The notes: generated by a model from the letters alone, not told the origin. A stretch of 64,000 nucleotides of DNA from Thinopyrum elongatum (GCA_011799875.1 CM022302.1:302943048-303007047); one strand, 5' to 3'. Shown: positions 20,230 to 32,584, numbered from the stretch's first letter. A program made the numbers and translations.

Positions 20230-23200
20230 TGTGGCACCCCTCCTCAGAGGAACCGGAAGACCCCATATTCCATCCCAGAGATCAAGTCTTCTGGAATAAG
20301 GCACTACTTGGCATAGAACAAATCATCTCTCATTACAAATATTATGGGTACAAGGGTTCTGATATTACAAATGATTACATCGGCACGCCGACACTATGCC
20401 TGCTAAGGTAACTCTATGCTAGGAGTGGAACAACTTGTGGAAGCAGAATAACATCTAGCAGCGGAACAACGACGATGGTGATGAACTCCACTTCGCAGGG
20501 ACTCTGGCTGGGACGCATCCTAGCGCACAAACTCGGAATCCTTGACAAGCAATCAATCACGGCATGACCTGCAAATCTGGCATGACACACCACATGAGTA
20601 CTTTGAATGTACTCGCAAACTCACATCAACCAAAGCTATCAAGACAAACAACAGCATGGCATTTACAGGTTAATTAATGATGAGCATGATACAACTAGAA
20701 CAATATCATATGAGCATGGCAAGAACATGTTACTCAAGATATGAACATGATGATACTAGATCTAGTATGCAAGGGTGTCGATGTTTAAGGTCCCTTGGAC
20801 CAACTTACTCTGCCCAGAGGTTACCTCATAATCACCATAGATATCAACTTACCATCAGGAACATCACACCATAACCTCAGGATCAACCAAGCTTGGTATT
20901 AACAATAGCATAGTAATCATAACATGGCCACAAAGAGCTCGATCTTTACCTGTGATCATTGCATGACCCCATACAAATCAACCAACTTCGGTATCCTCGA
21001 TACCACCGTGATCATCGCATGACCACATAAAGATCAACAAACTTCTTTCCTCATCGAACAAGGGTTTTTTATTAGTCAGGTTATTATTACTGTTGACCCA
21101 TAGTGTGACCTACTATGAACTGGGTCCATAACCAAGGGCGCAGCTATCGATAGATTATACACTCTGCAGAGGTTAGTACACTGTACCCACACCATGGAAT
21201 TCATGGCCTCGTGCTCCCATTCGGGTGGACCAATGACATTCCCACAAAACCAATCTATTGCATGACACTCTCCTGGCCACTCCGACAAACTCCCCTTTGG
21301 GCTAAGTCATGGGTGGCCCCGATGTCACCTCGTGACATCCACCACCTTCGTGGCCAAAACTAAAACAAACATCCCAAACAGGGACAAAAGCACACAAAAA
21401 ACTCGGGCACACAAGGTTATCGACGCCTACCGGGCCAGGGTAGCGCACACACATAACCTTCCCTAGTTGGAGGCACCGGCAAGAGGCATGACAATAGATC
21501 GAATTAGGGCCCCCCATAAGGCAAGTGTGGTTGCACTGGTCAGCTCGATTCGATGGCACTATGACTCAGCCAACAGATTTGTTCAAGTTTGATTAATGTC
21601 CAGTTAAACTTGAACGGTGATGAGCCGAGTCATAATAACATGATGAAATAACAATGCATATGAACATGATATCAACATGAGCATTGATGGTAAGCATAAC
21701 CATTAACATATAGATCATAGCATCAACAACAATAAAACATTTACTCTACTGGATGCAAACGAGCATAGCATAGTGATGATCAGGCATATTACAAGTATTT
21801 TCATAACATACGATAACTATTCACATGAGCATATCATGATTACCACTAGCATCAGGAACAACTACCAGAATAGATCATAATAATAATACTAATGAGAGGT
21901 AATCATAGATGCTCAAGAACATTGCAATAGCATGGACATGGATTCACAAGCATATTCAAGGTATTATTAAAATCATTAAATGAACAAACAATTATTAAAT
22001 ATTCATGTGAAAACCATGGCTATTGCAAGGCCATCATGCAAGTGGCTATTGTGGCTTGCCTGGGGATGAAGGAACTATCGGGGAGAGGTGCGACGAACTC
22101 ACGAAAAGTATCATCGGAGAAGTTTCTCTCCCAGCGGATTTGTTTAGGGGGCAAGGGCAAAATGGCATTTTTAGTATATGACAACATAGTGAAAATGATA
22201 CTAAAGGAACAGGCTCAGCGAATAGAGAACGTGGGTTTTTGAATCACCTGAATCGGAATCGTGGTGGAAAAGATACGGGCGTTCGTTCGTTATGCAGGAA
22301 AATAAATAGAATCTATTCATTTTTGCTCTAAACTGACGAACGTCCACAATATAGAGGTTTCGGATGGCAGATCAGAACTATAAGCACATTTCAAAGAATA
22401 CGCCTCCCCGCAACGAAAACTTACTCTGCTTTAGTAAAGAGGCAGAATATGCCTTGCCTAAGAGGAGACGTATTCAGCGGAATGCGTATCCACTTAAAAT
22501 GGTGCGGGCCCGCTCATCAGCTTTATACGCGCGTTGCCGTTGCTACTTACAGAAGGGGCCCACTGGTCAGGATGAACAGGGTGTCTTCAACCCCGCGCTC
22601 GCCCGCGAGCAGAAAGCAGTCACGCGCTCCGGTGGCGACCTCCGGTGGCACGGGCCACCTTCGGCCAAGGTCTTGCTACCGACATGCTTGGCAAAACGAG
22701 GTGCACCTGCTTGGAGGGCACATGCTCGCCGGAGCGCCCGAGAACAGGGAGGGCCTCGGCCATGGCTGAGAGTGCCATTGGTCGACGATGGGAAGCACGT
22801 CACGAGGCACGTGAGGAAGAAAGGGGTTGCGGGGCGAGCTCTACGGTGGAGGTGGAGGTCACTGGTGGTGGCAGAGTGGAGAGGAAGGGCTCCACTCGCT
22901 TGAATTTGAGCAGGCAGGGCGGCGGTCATGGCGGCTGTGAGGGGCATGGGGGCTCCTGGAGCTCGGTGTAGAGGTCGGGGAGGAAGCTAGGAGGGTGGTG
23001 AGGAGCTTGTTGAGGTCAGAGAGGCTCGGGACGTAGCTATTTATAGCCGATGAGGTCAATGTGTGAGCAAGGCCATGGCAACACGGGTGCCGGCGTACTG
23101 GAGCTCGGAGACCCGCGGAGGAGTGAGGGTCCAGAGGGTTCAGGGCAACGCGGGAGGAGCTCAGCTATGCTCGAGAAGGCTTGGGAGCAACGCGGTCGAC

Positions 23201-24391
23201 CGGCCATGGTGGAGCAGACGCGGTTTGCTCCCGTTCGCGGTCGCCGCAAAGCGTCGGACAAGAGAGAGGAGGGAGAGAGGGGTCCAGGGTGACGACATGG
23301 ATGCCACGGAGCTCCTGGACATGGTGCCGTGCCGAGAGCGCGAGGAAACGGACGAGGCCGAGGGCCCCAACTGCCAGAGCACGAGAATGGGCATGCGAGC
23401 CGCGTAGTCATCGTGTGAACAGGCACACGCAGTGCACTCTGACCTGCAGGAGGTTGTCTACCGTGTGGACCCTACTTGCTAGAGACCCACTATGGGCTTG
23501 GTTAGATCAAATCAACTCTGTGTTGAGGGGTAGCATCAACTGTTGCTCCTCGCAGCAATGTGTTTGTTGTGCACTGGGGAAGGATCACTTGGTGATAGAT
23601 GCTGATATTTTGCTAAGTGTGATCACACACTAAGGTGATCATCTATGCAAATTTGTAGCTCAAATGGATGAAGTTAGCTAGCACTTGCTTCATGAACTGC
23701 CCCATTGGACAAAAACATGAAAACTGAAATTGTTCTCACATAGATGATTGGATTGAGCTTAAATTTTGTGGAGAGGAGTTATTTGGGCGTATGAAGACAC
23801 TGTAAAAAATTCATACTATTTGGACAAAGAAAAATGGTACTTGCTTCAAAGTGCTTCACTCTGGATAGAATCTTGGGAAAATTACAGAGAAATAATGGCA
23901 AGATGAAATAAGCTCACATTTGGTGGAGATAGGTTATATAGGTAGGAGAAGGTCCTCGTAAATTTTTGGAAATTATGGAGCAAGATAAAATATAGCTGCT
24001 TCACAATCTGAAATAATGACCAGAAACAAAGATTAGATGGTGTGCTCACCATTAGCATGGAATCTTGAATATTTTTACATATCCAAGGAATTTTGAGAAT
24101 TTTGTGGGAATTTTGGGAATGACAAAAATGTAGGTTGCTTCAGAACCTAGGGCAAAAAGGATTATTCTTTTAATAGAAAAAGGAATATTCCTAAGAAATA
24201 AATATTGGGTTTGGGTTAAGATGGAAATGACATGGTCTTGATATGGATTTGAGAGTGACAAGCCACTTGGGAAAGGAATCACGGGTGAACTTCCCAGGTT
24301 TCAAGACCACAGGGCCACAGAAAAGAAATTCCAAATAAAATTTCAAAGAAATCCAAAAGAAAAAGAAAGGGCCAAAATCCAGGATGTCACA
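20230..24391 (-). repeat. 3' LTR of element F
   Basis: It starts TGTGGCACCCC and ends GGATGTCACA, followed by the polypurine tract. It includes a G+C-rich block at about 22500-23420 full of overlapping shadow ORFs on both strands, and AT-rich flanks. I see no gene in it. Confidence 0.75.
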
Positions 24392-24412
24392 AACCTTCCC
24401 CCCTTAAAGAAA
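24392..24412 (-). other. Polypurine tract of element F
   Basis: The minus strand reads AAGGGGGGAAGGTT directly before the 3' LTR start TGTGACATCC. The neighbouring 'CTCGTCCTCGAGAT' on the plus strand parallels 'CTCGTCCCGAGAAT' at the same place in element C. Confidence 0.7.
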
Positions 24413-27400
24413 TCTCGTCCTCGAGATTTGGTTGCTCAGGGAACAAGTATGAATATTCTGACTTAAGGAAACCGTTTCCAACTCGGGTATCCTTTTCCTG
24501 TATATATGATGTTCCCACTGTATTTCATATGACCTGACTGCCTTGATTGTGGTGGTTTGCTTCACTATATCCAGATTCCGACAGTTCTTACCTCATAGGT
24601 TCAATCTTACACTGGCTCCAATTCTTTCATATCTGCTGGCGTATCTGACACATTATCATGACTGGCATATGTCATCTTTCCATAAGTCTGGGAGTGATTT
24701 CCAATTGATGTGACATTCTTTTATCTGGTACTGATAGTATTCTATGGAATTTTGAAACCATTCCTCGGTGGACATGGAACCTTTACTCCTTGCATTGGGT
24801 TACTCACATCGATGCATGTCCTTCGGGTTCAAAACAATGTTGATAATCATAATTGTTCTCTTGGCAGAATCTGACTACGTGTGGGGAGTTCTGTGTCATC
24901 TTAGCTGGCTCCACTGTCTTGATTATCCACTTCGTACCAAAGACTCGACTGTCACTTGTCGTGGCTAGTATTAAGGAGTAACGCCTTATAGCAATAGCAT
25001 CTCGAGACTTGACAGATGGTGGTTCTGGCGAAAGAATCTTGTTCATGGCAGGCTATCATTTCGCTGGTTTACATGTGTGAGGACACATGCTTCGAGATTG
25101 TTGTTCAACATTCTGATTACTCATTCTGTCGGTATATCCATGTGGATATTAGGCCGTGTGATGCTTTAACATGGTGGCTGGAGTCAATCTGTTGAGCTGG
25201 CCTTTGGTCTAACATGAGACTTGGATATTCGACACTGACAATTCTGAGCATATACTGTTGGCTAAGCGGGTTACCTTGATATGAAGTCCTTACATATGGA
25301 ATAGATCCCTTGAATGTATATTCCTGGTAATTGATACAGAATAAGACTGTCTTGAGCATCCGTACCATGTTATTCATGAAACAATTATCTTACCGGTATT
25401 GCCGGTCTCGCTCCTTCATTATTGTCTTCTTTTGGCATGTATCCTTTGTTAAAAGAACTTAACCTCTTATACTCTTGATTCTTTGTGTAACCATGGGTGC
25501 TGTCATGTGCAATATTCTGGAAATCATACCTTTTTCTTGTTCATGACTCGGGTCATAGGAAATATACCCAGTTCACACGTACTTGTATTGTTGTCGGCAA
25601 TCATACAAGCTCGTAACAAGGGTTAACAATATCGCCTTGTCGTTTGTGAGGAAGTTGTCCTTGATAAACACTACAAAGATTGTTGTCTCAATGTTTTCTT
25701 ACTTCATATCCTGCTGGTCCTTGCATCACACTGAGGTGTGTAACTGCCTTCCTCCCTCTTGCATGACCCATGTGGTTGTCGGATTCTCACCGTGCTTGCA
25801 TCATCATACGAGTGACTCGTAAAACCTTGGCATCCCACTCACAATATATATGGAAGTATGTGTAGCTGAGCATTTGATTCCTGAGACAGACACTTGTGTC
25901 CTGACTGGTTCTTGCTTCTGACAAAACTATTGTGGATCTGATTCTTGGGATGCACTGCCATATGTTGTCAACTCACTGTGTAATATTTGTACCAATGATG
26001 TTGACTATTTGTAGTGCCATACTAATGGAGGTTGGATATCTTATGATGTAAGCCATCGAGAGTGTCGTGCTGAAGAAGGCTGAATAGCTTATGCTCGAAG
26101 CTTGTGCCAAGATAGCATGCTGAAGAAGACTGGGTATCGTACCTCATAAGCTTTGCCCCTAGTTGCTTACTGAAGAAGATTTGGTGATTATGTCGGAAGT
26201 TTTCTACGGGAGTTTACTGAAGAAGACTGAGTGTCTTGCGCGGAAAGTCATCCACAAAGCGTACCGAGGAAGATTGAGGAGCCCTGCGTTGTAAGTTTCT
26301 CTGATAGCTTCCAGAGGAAGACTGGAGTTTCTTATACCAGAAACTTCTCTTTGTAATATGTTGACTCAATGCCATATACATACTCGTCAATATTTCTGTT
26401 GCTGGTTACTTGTATGACAAAGGTTGTTCGACTATCCTTCTTGCGGAGTACTGAATTCATAGCACATTCTGGCTTGCTTTCGGGGTACAACATGTTTCAA
26501 ATCATACTCATAGCAGAATCAAACCTTGTATACGAACCATACCTTTGACTCAAAATATATGGTTCGTCTTGCACACAATTTGTCTTCCGACTGATTACAT
26601 CATTACTACTGAGAAGATTGCACACTTATGTAGACTTGATGCTGATAATTAAGCCAGGATATCATTTGCATTCAGACCAGATATTCCCAATACAATGCAG
26701 TCAGCTGAGAATTCCATAATGTTTAGCTGAGCTTCCAAATATTTGAACTCCTTCACCGATTCTTTGGGTTCCGTGTCGGTTGATGAGCAACTTTCATGAG
26801 GGGAAGTAATGTAACACCGAGGGCCCAAAGAAAGAAGAAAAAGAAATGACTCAAATAAAAGCACACAAAGCATCAAGATTACACACAAGCAACAATCACA
26901 TTTTACTGCTATTCACAACAATATCATGTCTTCTTAAGCACACAAATCTCATGAGAACTCCGGTTCTACGATCTAATATGTTGTGGCGGTGTGCACGAAA
27001 GGGAATCAACGTGTGGAGAGGTTGGTGTAAACAGAGCTACACCAATCGCTGGCTTAACACCGGTTGCATCTGGACTGACGCGAAGGTAAGGGCGGACTTG
27101 GTGATCATGTAGCGAGACACGGATGTCATGGTCACATCATCATCAAGAGGACGAAATGGAACCGCACTCGTCCAGGAAATGAGTGACAAGGTAGGATAGC
27201 GGTAGAAACACAAGGCTTGCTGGCATTGCCCTTTTCTGATAACAAAGATCAGTAAGTGTTGCCAAAGTGATGAGTTGGATGGCATGATTCGGGATAGAAA
27301 CATGTCTATCACCAAAATGATAGGTATAGTTGGCAGAACAATATGGATGCAATACCTACAAGTGGTGTCTGGAAAACTTGGTACCTCGGCATCACTCCGC

Positions 27401-27631
27401 TGGGACAGAGATGACGCTAACACCAAAAAGCAGATATGCAAAGCTGGAGGGGGCAGGTAGTGGACCAAAACCAGTGCCACCTACACTCACAGGATCAACC
27501 GTTAGTGACAAGATAATAAGTCTATATGCATGCTATATGATAACCAAATACGGCAATCAAGTGCAGCAGACCGACTAGACTATACTACCGGTTTCTAACG
27601 CTCATGCGGACTAGGGCGTCCTACAACTAGA
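24413..27631 (-). other. Non-coding internal region of element F
   Basis: About 3.2 kb with no ORF I can relate to a retrotransposon protein on either strand; the short frames have no recognisable motif. It contains the degenerate tandem repeat at about 26066-26330. Nothing else is recognisable. Confidence 0.7.
26066..26330. repeat. Degenerate minisatellite of about 48-bp units in element F
   Basis: The motif CTGAAGAAGACTGG or a close variant (CTGAAGAAGGCTG, CTGAAGAAGATTTG, CCGAGGAAGATTG, CAGAGGAAGACTGG) recurs at about 26070, 26119, 26170, 26218, 26264 and 26312, about every 48 bases. Between the motifs the units are only loosely alike. A unit of 48 is a multiple of three and could encode a 16-residue repeat, but no open frame spans the array. 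Confidence 0.7.
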
Positions 27632-27646
27632 CCTGCTCTGATACCA
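27632..27646 (-). other. Primer-binding site of element F (tRNA-Met type)
   Basis: The minus strand reads TGGTATCAGAGCAGG, the standard match to the initiator tRNA-Met 3' end, 5 nt from the LTR end. It confirms minus orientation. Confidence 0.85.
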
Positions 27647-27651
27647 AAGCC

Positions 27652-27662
27652 TGTGGCACCCC
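27652..27662 (-). repeat. Stub of the 5' LTR of element F
   Basis: TGTGGCACCCC is identical to the first 11 bases of the LTR at 20230-20240 and lies beside the PBS. Element D starts directly after it, so D was inserted inside this LTR. Confidence 0.7.
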
Positions 27663-27663
27663 G

Positions 27664-28155
27664 TGTCGGTGTCAAAACCGATGGATCTCGGGTAGGGGAT
27701 CCCGAGCTGTGGATCTTGGATCAATGGAGAACAAGGGCCGAAGGAGACGATGTTTACCCAGGTTCGGTCCCTCTCGAAGAGGTAAAACCCTATGTCCTGC
27801 TTGATTATATTTAAGTGTAAATGATGATTACAGAGTCGATCTACCGTGAGATCAGATGAACTAAACCCAAGGTGAGTAGGATGATGGTTCTTCTTCTAGC
27901 CTCTACGGACAAAACCCTCTGGTTTATATAGACACAAGGGGTACTAGGGTTATACGTGGTCAGTTACAATGAAGGAATAAACATGACGATTCTCTTGTCT
28001 TGACTTGGAGAGCACGCCAAGGTTCCGAAGGTTTCCTGTCTGGACATGGAGTCACCCTATAGCTTGGCCTTATAGTAATCGCAGAGCGGCCCACCTGTTC
28101 GGCCCAAAAGAGATAGGCCGACAGTCCGAGGAACCCTTAGTCTAGGACTCCCTCA
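27664..28155 (-). repeat. 3' LTR of element D
   Basis: 492 bp, starting TGTCGGTGTCAAAACC and ending GGACTCCCTCA on the plus strand. It sits next to a polypurine tract and is flanked on the left by the F LTR stub. It resembles abundant Triticeae gypsy LTRs beginning TGTCGGTGTCAAAACCG, an impression from memory only. Confidence 0.8.
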
Positions 28156-28170
28156 GTAGCCCCCGAACCA
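28156..28170 (-). other. Polypurine tract of element D
   Basis: The minus strand reads GGTTCGGGGGCTAC immediately before the LTR start TGAGGGAGTCC. Confidence 0.65.
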
Positions 28171-28456
28171 TTCTCCAACACTGGGGTTCATGATTTCTAG
28201 CAGCTTTGCACGCCCAAAGCCTCCGTCTTGTGAGATGATTTCTTCACCCCTTCAATGTTCAGATTTCAATAGTTCGGATGCCGATGACCTCCCGGTTTGT
28301 TGAAGCGCCGTGGGGCCCACAACATCTATTCTTCCTTCAGGGTTAATAATACCCCTCAATTTCCATGGGCCAAAAGGAGGCGAATGGTCTAGTAATCTTT
28401 TATAGAAACACCCCTCATGAGACAGGAAATAGGCACCTATTAAACAGGCCAGGAGC

Positions 28457-31373
28457 GTGACGGATAGCCCATTCCATCCCCGAGTCGAGAAGCCGAAAAC
28501 CCAGAAAACAGTGGAAAAAAGGGCGGGCGCCCCAAGCTCTTCCTTACGCCCCCATGGCCCCCTCCCGAGTGACTGGGCAAGCTGCTCAGTCTCCCACCTT
28601 CAACTAAGCAGACTCGAGACGCAGGGATATCTTCCCTCTTCAGATCTTGCATCTACTCGCCTCGGATTAACTTCCGCGAACGTCGAAGCCCTTGCAGAGA
28701 ACTTCCCTACTCCACGCAAGGAAGAGAGGGTATGTTTCATGCCCTTCCTCTTACGAGGCTTGGGCTTTCCCATTCATCCTTTCCTTAGGGGTTTGCTAGA
28801 GTTTTACGGGATCCAACTCCATCACCTCACCCCCGGATCCATTCTGCATATCCCGGGCTATGTCGCCCTTTGCGAGATGTTTCTAGGCTGCGAGACCCAT
28901 TTCGAATTATGGAGAAAGTATTTCTGCCTCGTCCCTTGAACCTGAGGAGGGACAATCTTTGAAGTGGGCAGAGCCAAAGTTTGGCGCATAGCCGGGACGG
29001 GGTATCCTGTTGGGACCCCGAAGAGGGACTCCAAAGAGTGGACCTCGGAGTGATTTTACATTGAAGACGTCCCCCTATTTGAGCCAGTTCGGAGGGGTCT
29101 ACCCGAATACTCAGACGCTCCTTTAAAGAAGCGGTTTATTTGGTGGCCAAAAAGCCCTTCTCAGGAGGAAAGTGCCGAGGTACAACGCCTGGCCGCCAAG
29201 GTGAGGTTGTTAGCTCACAGCAAGTTAACCATCATTGATGTGATGGTCGCTGCCATTACTCGATGTGTTCAACCTCTCCAACAGACGATGCACCCCCTAT
29301 GGTGTTATAACAGGACAAACAACGTGACACATTGTAAACGGAAGGGGCCTGATAACCAGGTAGCAATGGCAGCCATAGTTGCCGATCTCTTCAAGGGAGA
29401 AGAAGAAGAGTTTGCCCGCCTATGGAGCAGGGATGGCTATTCGAGCTACAATCCCATTGAATGGGTAAGTTCAAATTTATTTCATAGTCTAGACATTGTG
29501 TCTGTGTTCGCTGATCAGATCTTCCACTTTGTCGAACAGAATTGGAGGCGCTGGGTTGATACAGTCAGCAGCTCCTCCCCTCAACTTGAGAGCTATTCCC
29601 GTGAAGACGACCCAGGATTCCATGACGATCCAGAGACGTTAATCGATTTTGAGGACGGGGTATTTTACCAGGAGAGTCTTGAAGGCTCTAAGGTGGCCCT
29701 TATGGCCGATCACCCTGGGACCCTCCCTTCTTCCGCTGTAAGTAGCAAGAAGGCCTCTTCCCGAAAAGGGCGTTTGTATCGCACCATTCCGAGTATGATG
29801 ATTTCTACTCCCAAGGGCCGCCATATCACGCGCTGAACACCATCGAGAGCGGCGCCGACTACGTCGGCACCAACCAATGGCAGGGCTCCCAAGCACGCGG
29901 TGGCTATGGGAGCGACACCAACCGCACCCCCGACCAAGAGGTAATACATTTGAGTTTGCAGTTTGGCCATTAGTGTGGTCGACACGAATACTCATAATCT
30001 TTGATGAGACCTGAAGAAGGTGTGTACCGCCACCATCGTTCGAAGACGTCAAGGAAGCGCCATGGGGTAATCCCAAACCGAGGTCCTCGGCAAGGGTCGG
30101 GGTCAATTCAGAGATTCCTGCCGCAGACCAGCTCCTAGAGGATCCCGAGGATGTCTCGGTTACTAATTTCAAAGTCAAAAGTGTGATGAATCCCCGACGG
30201 GGGAAGGAGTCACTGCATCATTCCGTATTTTCCGAACAGGAGTTCAATGCACTTAGTTCGGTGGACGCATACCTTGGGGCTACACAAAACGGACTTGAGG
30301 GGATTGCCCATCTTCTATCGACCAACATGCAGGTATGTGGTTGGTTTCGAGAACCAAACGTAAATCCTGACTCAGTAGCCCCCAAGCCTTAATTTGGGCA
30401 GGACAGCCGAGTTAAGGGTCTTAAGGAGTATAATATGTGACATGGTGCAGGCCTCGAGGGAACAAAACAAAAAACTGGCCGAGGACCTTGAGCTGAACCA
30501 AACACTGTTGGCAGCCGCAAAAGCCGAGCTGGAGGATGTCAAGAAATTCACCCGGGAAGCACATGGTGAGTAAAAAGTTTTACCGTGCAAAAAAAAATTT
30601 TAGGGCGTCTTTTGTGACAAAAGATTGCCTTGTAGCAGCTGACTCCATAAGCCAACTAGAGAAAGACTTGAAGGAGGCCAAAGAGGCTCAAAGGTACGCC
30701 GAATCACAACACGAAGCCAGCCACCGAGTACTGGCCCGAAGCCATGAGGACAAGAACAAACTTAAAGCGGAGAATCAGTAATAGGTCGAAGGAATAGAGA
30801 GATTAAAATCCCAGCTGGCACAAGCCCTCGAGGAGAACTAGAGATTGAAAGGTGGCATGTTCGGCAAGTGAAATTTCAACTTGTGATCATGCAAGGTGTG
30901 CGTATGGTGTGAATGTAAAAAACCTGCCAAGTCTCTTGTCAGGTCTCCTAACCAGGCGTCCCGAAGAAGAGGCTAGCTCGTTTGGAGGGAACCTGCTAAA
31001 GGAACTATCCATCATGCATGAGTGAGCTCGGAAGGCAATGAAAAGCATGGTCAAGGCATTATGGCCAACTGAGGCACCTCCAGAGGGAATGGCCGAACTA
31101 GCAAATCGATTTAAAGGAGCTCGGCATCGCTTTGAGCTATGGAAGGTGTCAGCTTGCCAAGAAGGAGCACGTGAGGCATGGGCAATGGTGAAGACCCGCT
31201 TTACCAAACTAAACCTGGAGCGTTTAGCTCGGGTTGGGCCGGCAGGGCCGGATGGGCGGGAAGTGCCGCTTCATTTGGTGTATGACCAAGTGATGTCGGC
31301 TGCTCGGTTGTCTCAAGAAGACTGCACCCTGGATACTATAATCGATAATCTTGACCAGGAGTGGGGTGCCTGA
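28457..31373 (+). pseudogene. Antisense multi-exon gene of element D
   Basis: It runs opposite to the pol of D. The first part (28457-28939) contains 'FLLRGLGFPIHPFLRGLLEF' followed by 'LHHLTPGSILHIPGYVALCE' and 'FELWRKYFCLVP', like the domain Pfam calls putative gypsy-type transposon (PF04195, from memory). Later parts include an acidic region, a coiled coil ('EKDLKEAKEAQRYAE', about 30660-30780) and a C-terminal segment ('MVKALWPTEAPPEGMAELAN', 31047-31373). Introns that join frames in phase are 29465-29539, 30333-30450, 30566-30635 and 30864-30942 (last donor is GC); another donor is at about 29939. In-frame stops at about 28937, 29056, 29834, 30779 and 31023 show decay. The function of such proteins is unknown. 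Confidence 0.72.
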
Positions 31374-32075
31374 TTCTACGCATCAATGTACTTTACATCA
31401 AACAATCTCCACTCGTGCCATAAACGTTGTCTTAACCGGCCATCGGCTTCTGCCTCCCCTGCCATTAGCCGAGGAGTGTTCCGTACAGTGTGACCTATGG
31501 TAACAGAAAATCACTTCGGAGAACTAGGCAATCAGGGCATTTGGTACGAACAGACAGAGTGAGCACAGGGAGTTATGTTAAATTACTTTTTAACGTAAGA
31601 AACATCTTCCAAAGAAAATAGTTCCTCTATGGGTTCCTTTCTTTTGGTTGTTATGTTGACCATAAGCATTTTAACTGGACACTCGTGGTATGCGGGTGGT
31701 GGTTACTTCGGGAAAATAGACCCGGGTGTTTGGTGATGATCACCAATAATTTTTACTTCTGTCGCAGCTGACCAATTATGTTCCTAAGAAAGCTAGCTTT
31801 CGACTTCACTCGTCTGAGGTACGTATCCGGATAATCCAGTCGTAACAATCGCAAAGGTGCTCCCTTTACCCTCTATCTCAACAATCGGGAACGTAGAGGG
31901 TAAGCATAGGAGCGAGGCAACCCAGATTGGCAAAAACTCAAGTTAAATTGATTCATATGATGGCTTAAAATGATACTGGAAGGGTGCAAGCATGACAGAG
32001 GCGAATGGATGCATGAAAGCTATATTGATCGGCTTCGTTAAAGAAGCCCCCAGGTATAACCGGGTAGTACATTTA
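31374..32075. other. Spacer of element D between antisense gene and pol
   Basis: About 700 bp with no recognisable gene. It is the zone where antisense gene and pol converge. It continues at 58762-58890 after removal of element B. Confidence 0.6.
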
Positions 32076-32080
32076 AAGAT
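32076..32080. repeat. Left target-site duplication of element B (AAGAT)
   Basis: AAGAT directly before the 5' LTR matches AAGAT at 58757-58761 directly after the 3' LTR. Confidence 0.9.
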
Positions 32081-32254
32081 TGCCGGTGTACTAAATATTG
32101 GGCCTTTAGTACCCCATACTTGTGCATGGGCGGTTGTAGCCATACCTGCGGCAAGGCTTGTCGGGGAGACAGCTGAAGATTGATCCAAGGTTATCAAGGG
32201 ACATTCATGCCAAGGATCGGAAGATAAGGAGGACTGAAGACCAAGGGCTCGGCT

Positions 32255-32274
32255 CCCGGCAAGATCTTGCCGGG
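32255..32274. repeat. Perfect 20-bp palindrome in the 5' LTR of element B
   Basis: Half site CCCGGCAAGA followed directly by its complement TCTTGCCGGG. The 3' LTR copy at 58138-58157 has one C-to-T change. It lies about 300 bp upstream of the TATA box, in U3. Confidence 0.8.
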
Positions 32275-32577
32275 GTAGCCCGACAAGCCCGGCAAGATTC
32301 GCACCCGACAAGGTTCCACCACTATGCCACCGCTCTAGTACAGCAACCGGTCTGGCATTCTGGCCCCACTTTTGGATGCGTGGCGAGGCACTAGTGGAGG
32401 CGAGCTTAAGCGGTGCTGATGGGATGGCTCCTTTTTCCATCCCCAAGAAAGTAGGGACACCTCATGGTGCATTAAATGCATTTGTCCAAAACCGTCAGTG
32501 GTTAGGTATGGTAACCACTGTAGTTACTTTACACCTCGCATATGAGCAGTTCGCCACTGTGGTGACCCCTTTGATCA

Positions 32578-32584
32578 TATAAAA
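32578..32584 (+). promoter_or_regulatory. TATA box in the 5' LTR of element B
   Basis: TATAAAA in GATCATATAAAAGGAGGCCC. The same context is present in the 3' LTR (58473-58479) and, slightly changed, in the LTR of element A. Confidence 0.7.

Larger units (their letters stand above)
20230..27662 (-). mobile_element. Element F: LARD-like non-autonomous retrotransposon
   Basis: Minus orientation: PBS at 27646-27632, internal region 27651-24392, polypurine tract, 3' LTR 24391-20230. The LTR is 4162 bp and the internal region about 3.26 kb, with no gag, protease, RT or integrase recognisable. This matches the architecture of large retrotransposon derivatives described in barley (long LTRs, about 3.5 kb non-coding interior); the family name is not verified. 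Only the first 11 bp of the 5' LTR remain before element D. The LTR ends and PPT resemble those of element C, suggesting a Tekay-like relative as helper. Confidence 0.75.

Noticed and set aside
22364..23633. Several ORFs of 80-180 codons on both strands
   Set aside because: They sit in the G+C-rich part of the LTR of element F, overlap one another in all frames and have no recognisable domain.
26066..26330. Regular repeats that could suggest a CRISPR-like array
   Set aside because: Units are diverged, spacers are not unique against constant repeats, and this is plant nuclear DNA. It is a degenerate minisatellite.
27037..27578. 147-codon minus ORF and shorter plus ORFs near the PBS of F
   Set aside because: They lie in the leader region of F and have no similarity to gag that I can recognise; treated as chance frames.
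27632..27646. tRNA-like sequence (also at 43671-43685 and 9005-9022)
   Set aside because: Only 15-18 bases complementary to tRNA 3' ends are present; these are primer-binding sites, not tRNA genes.
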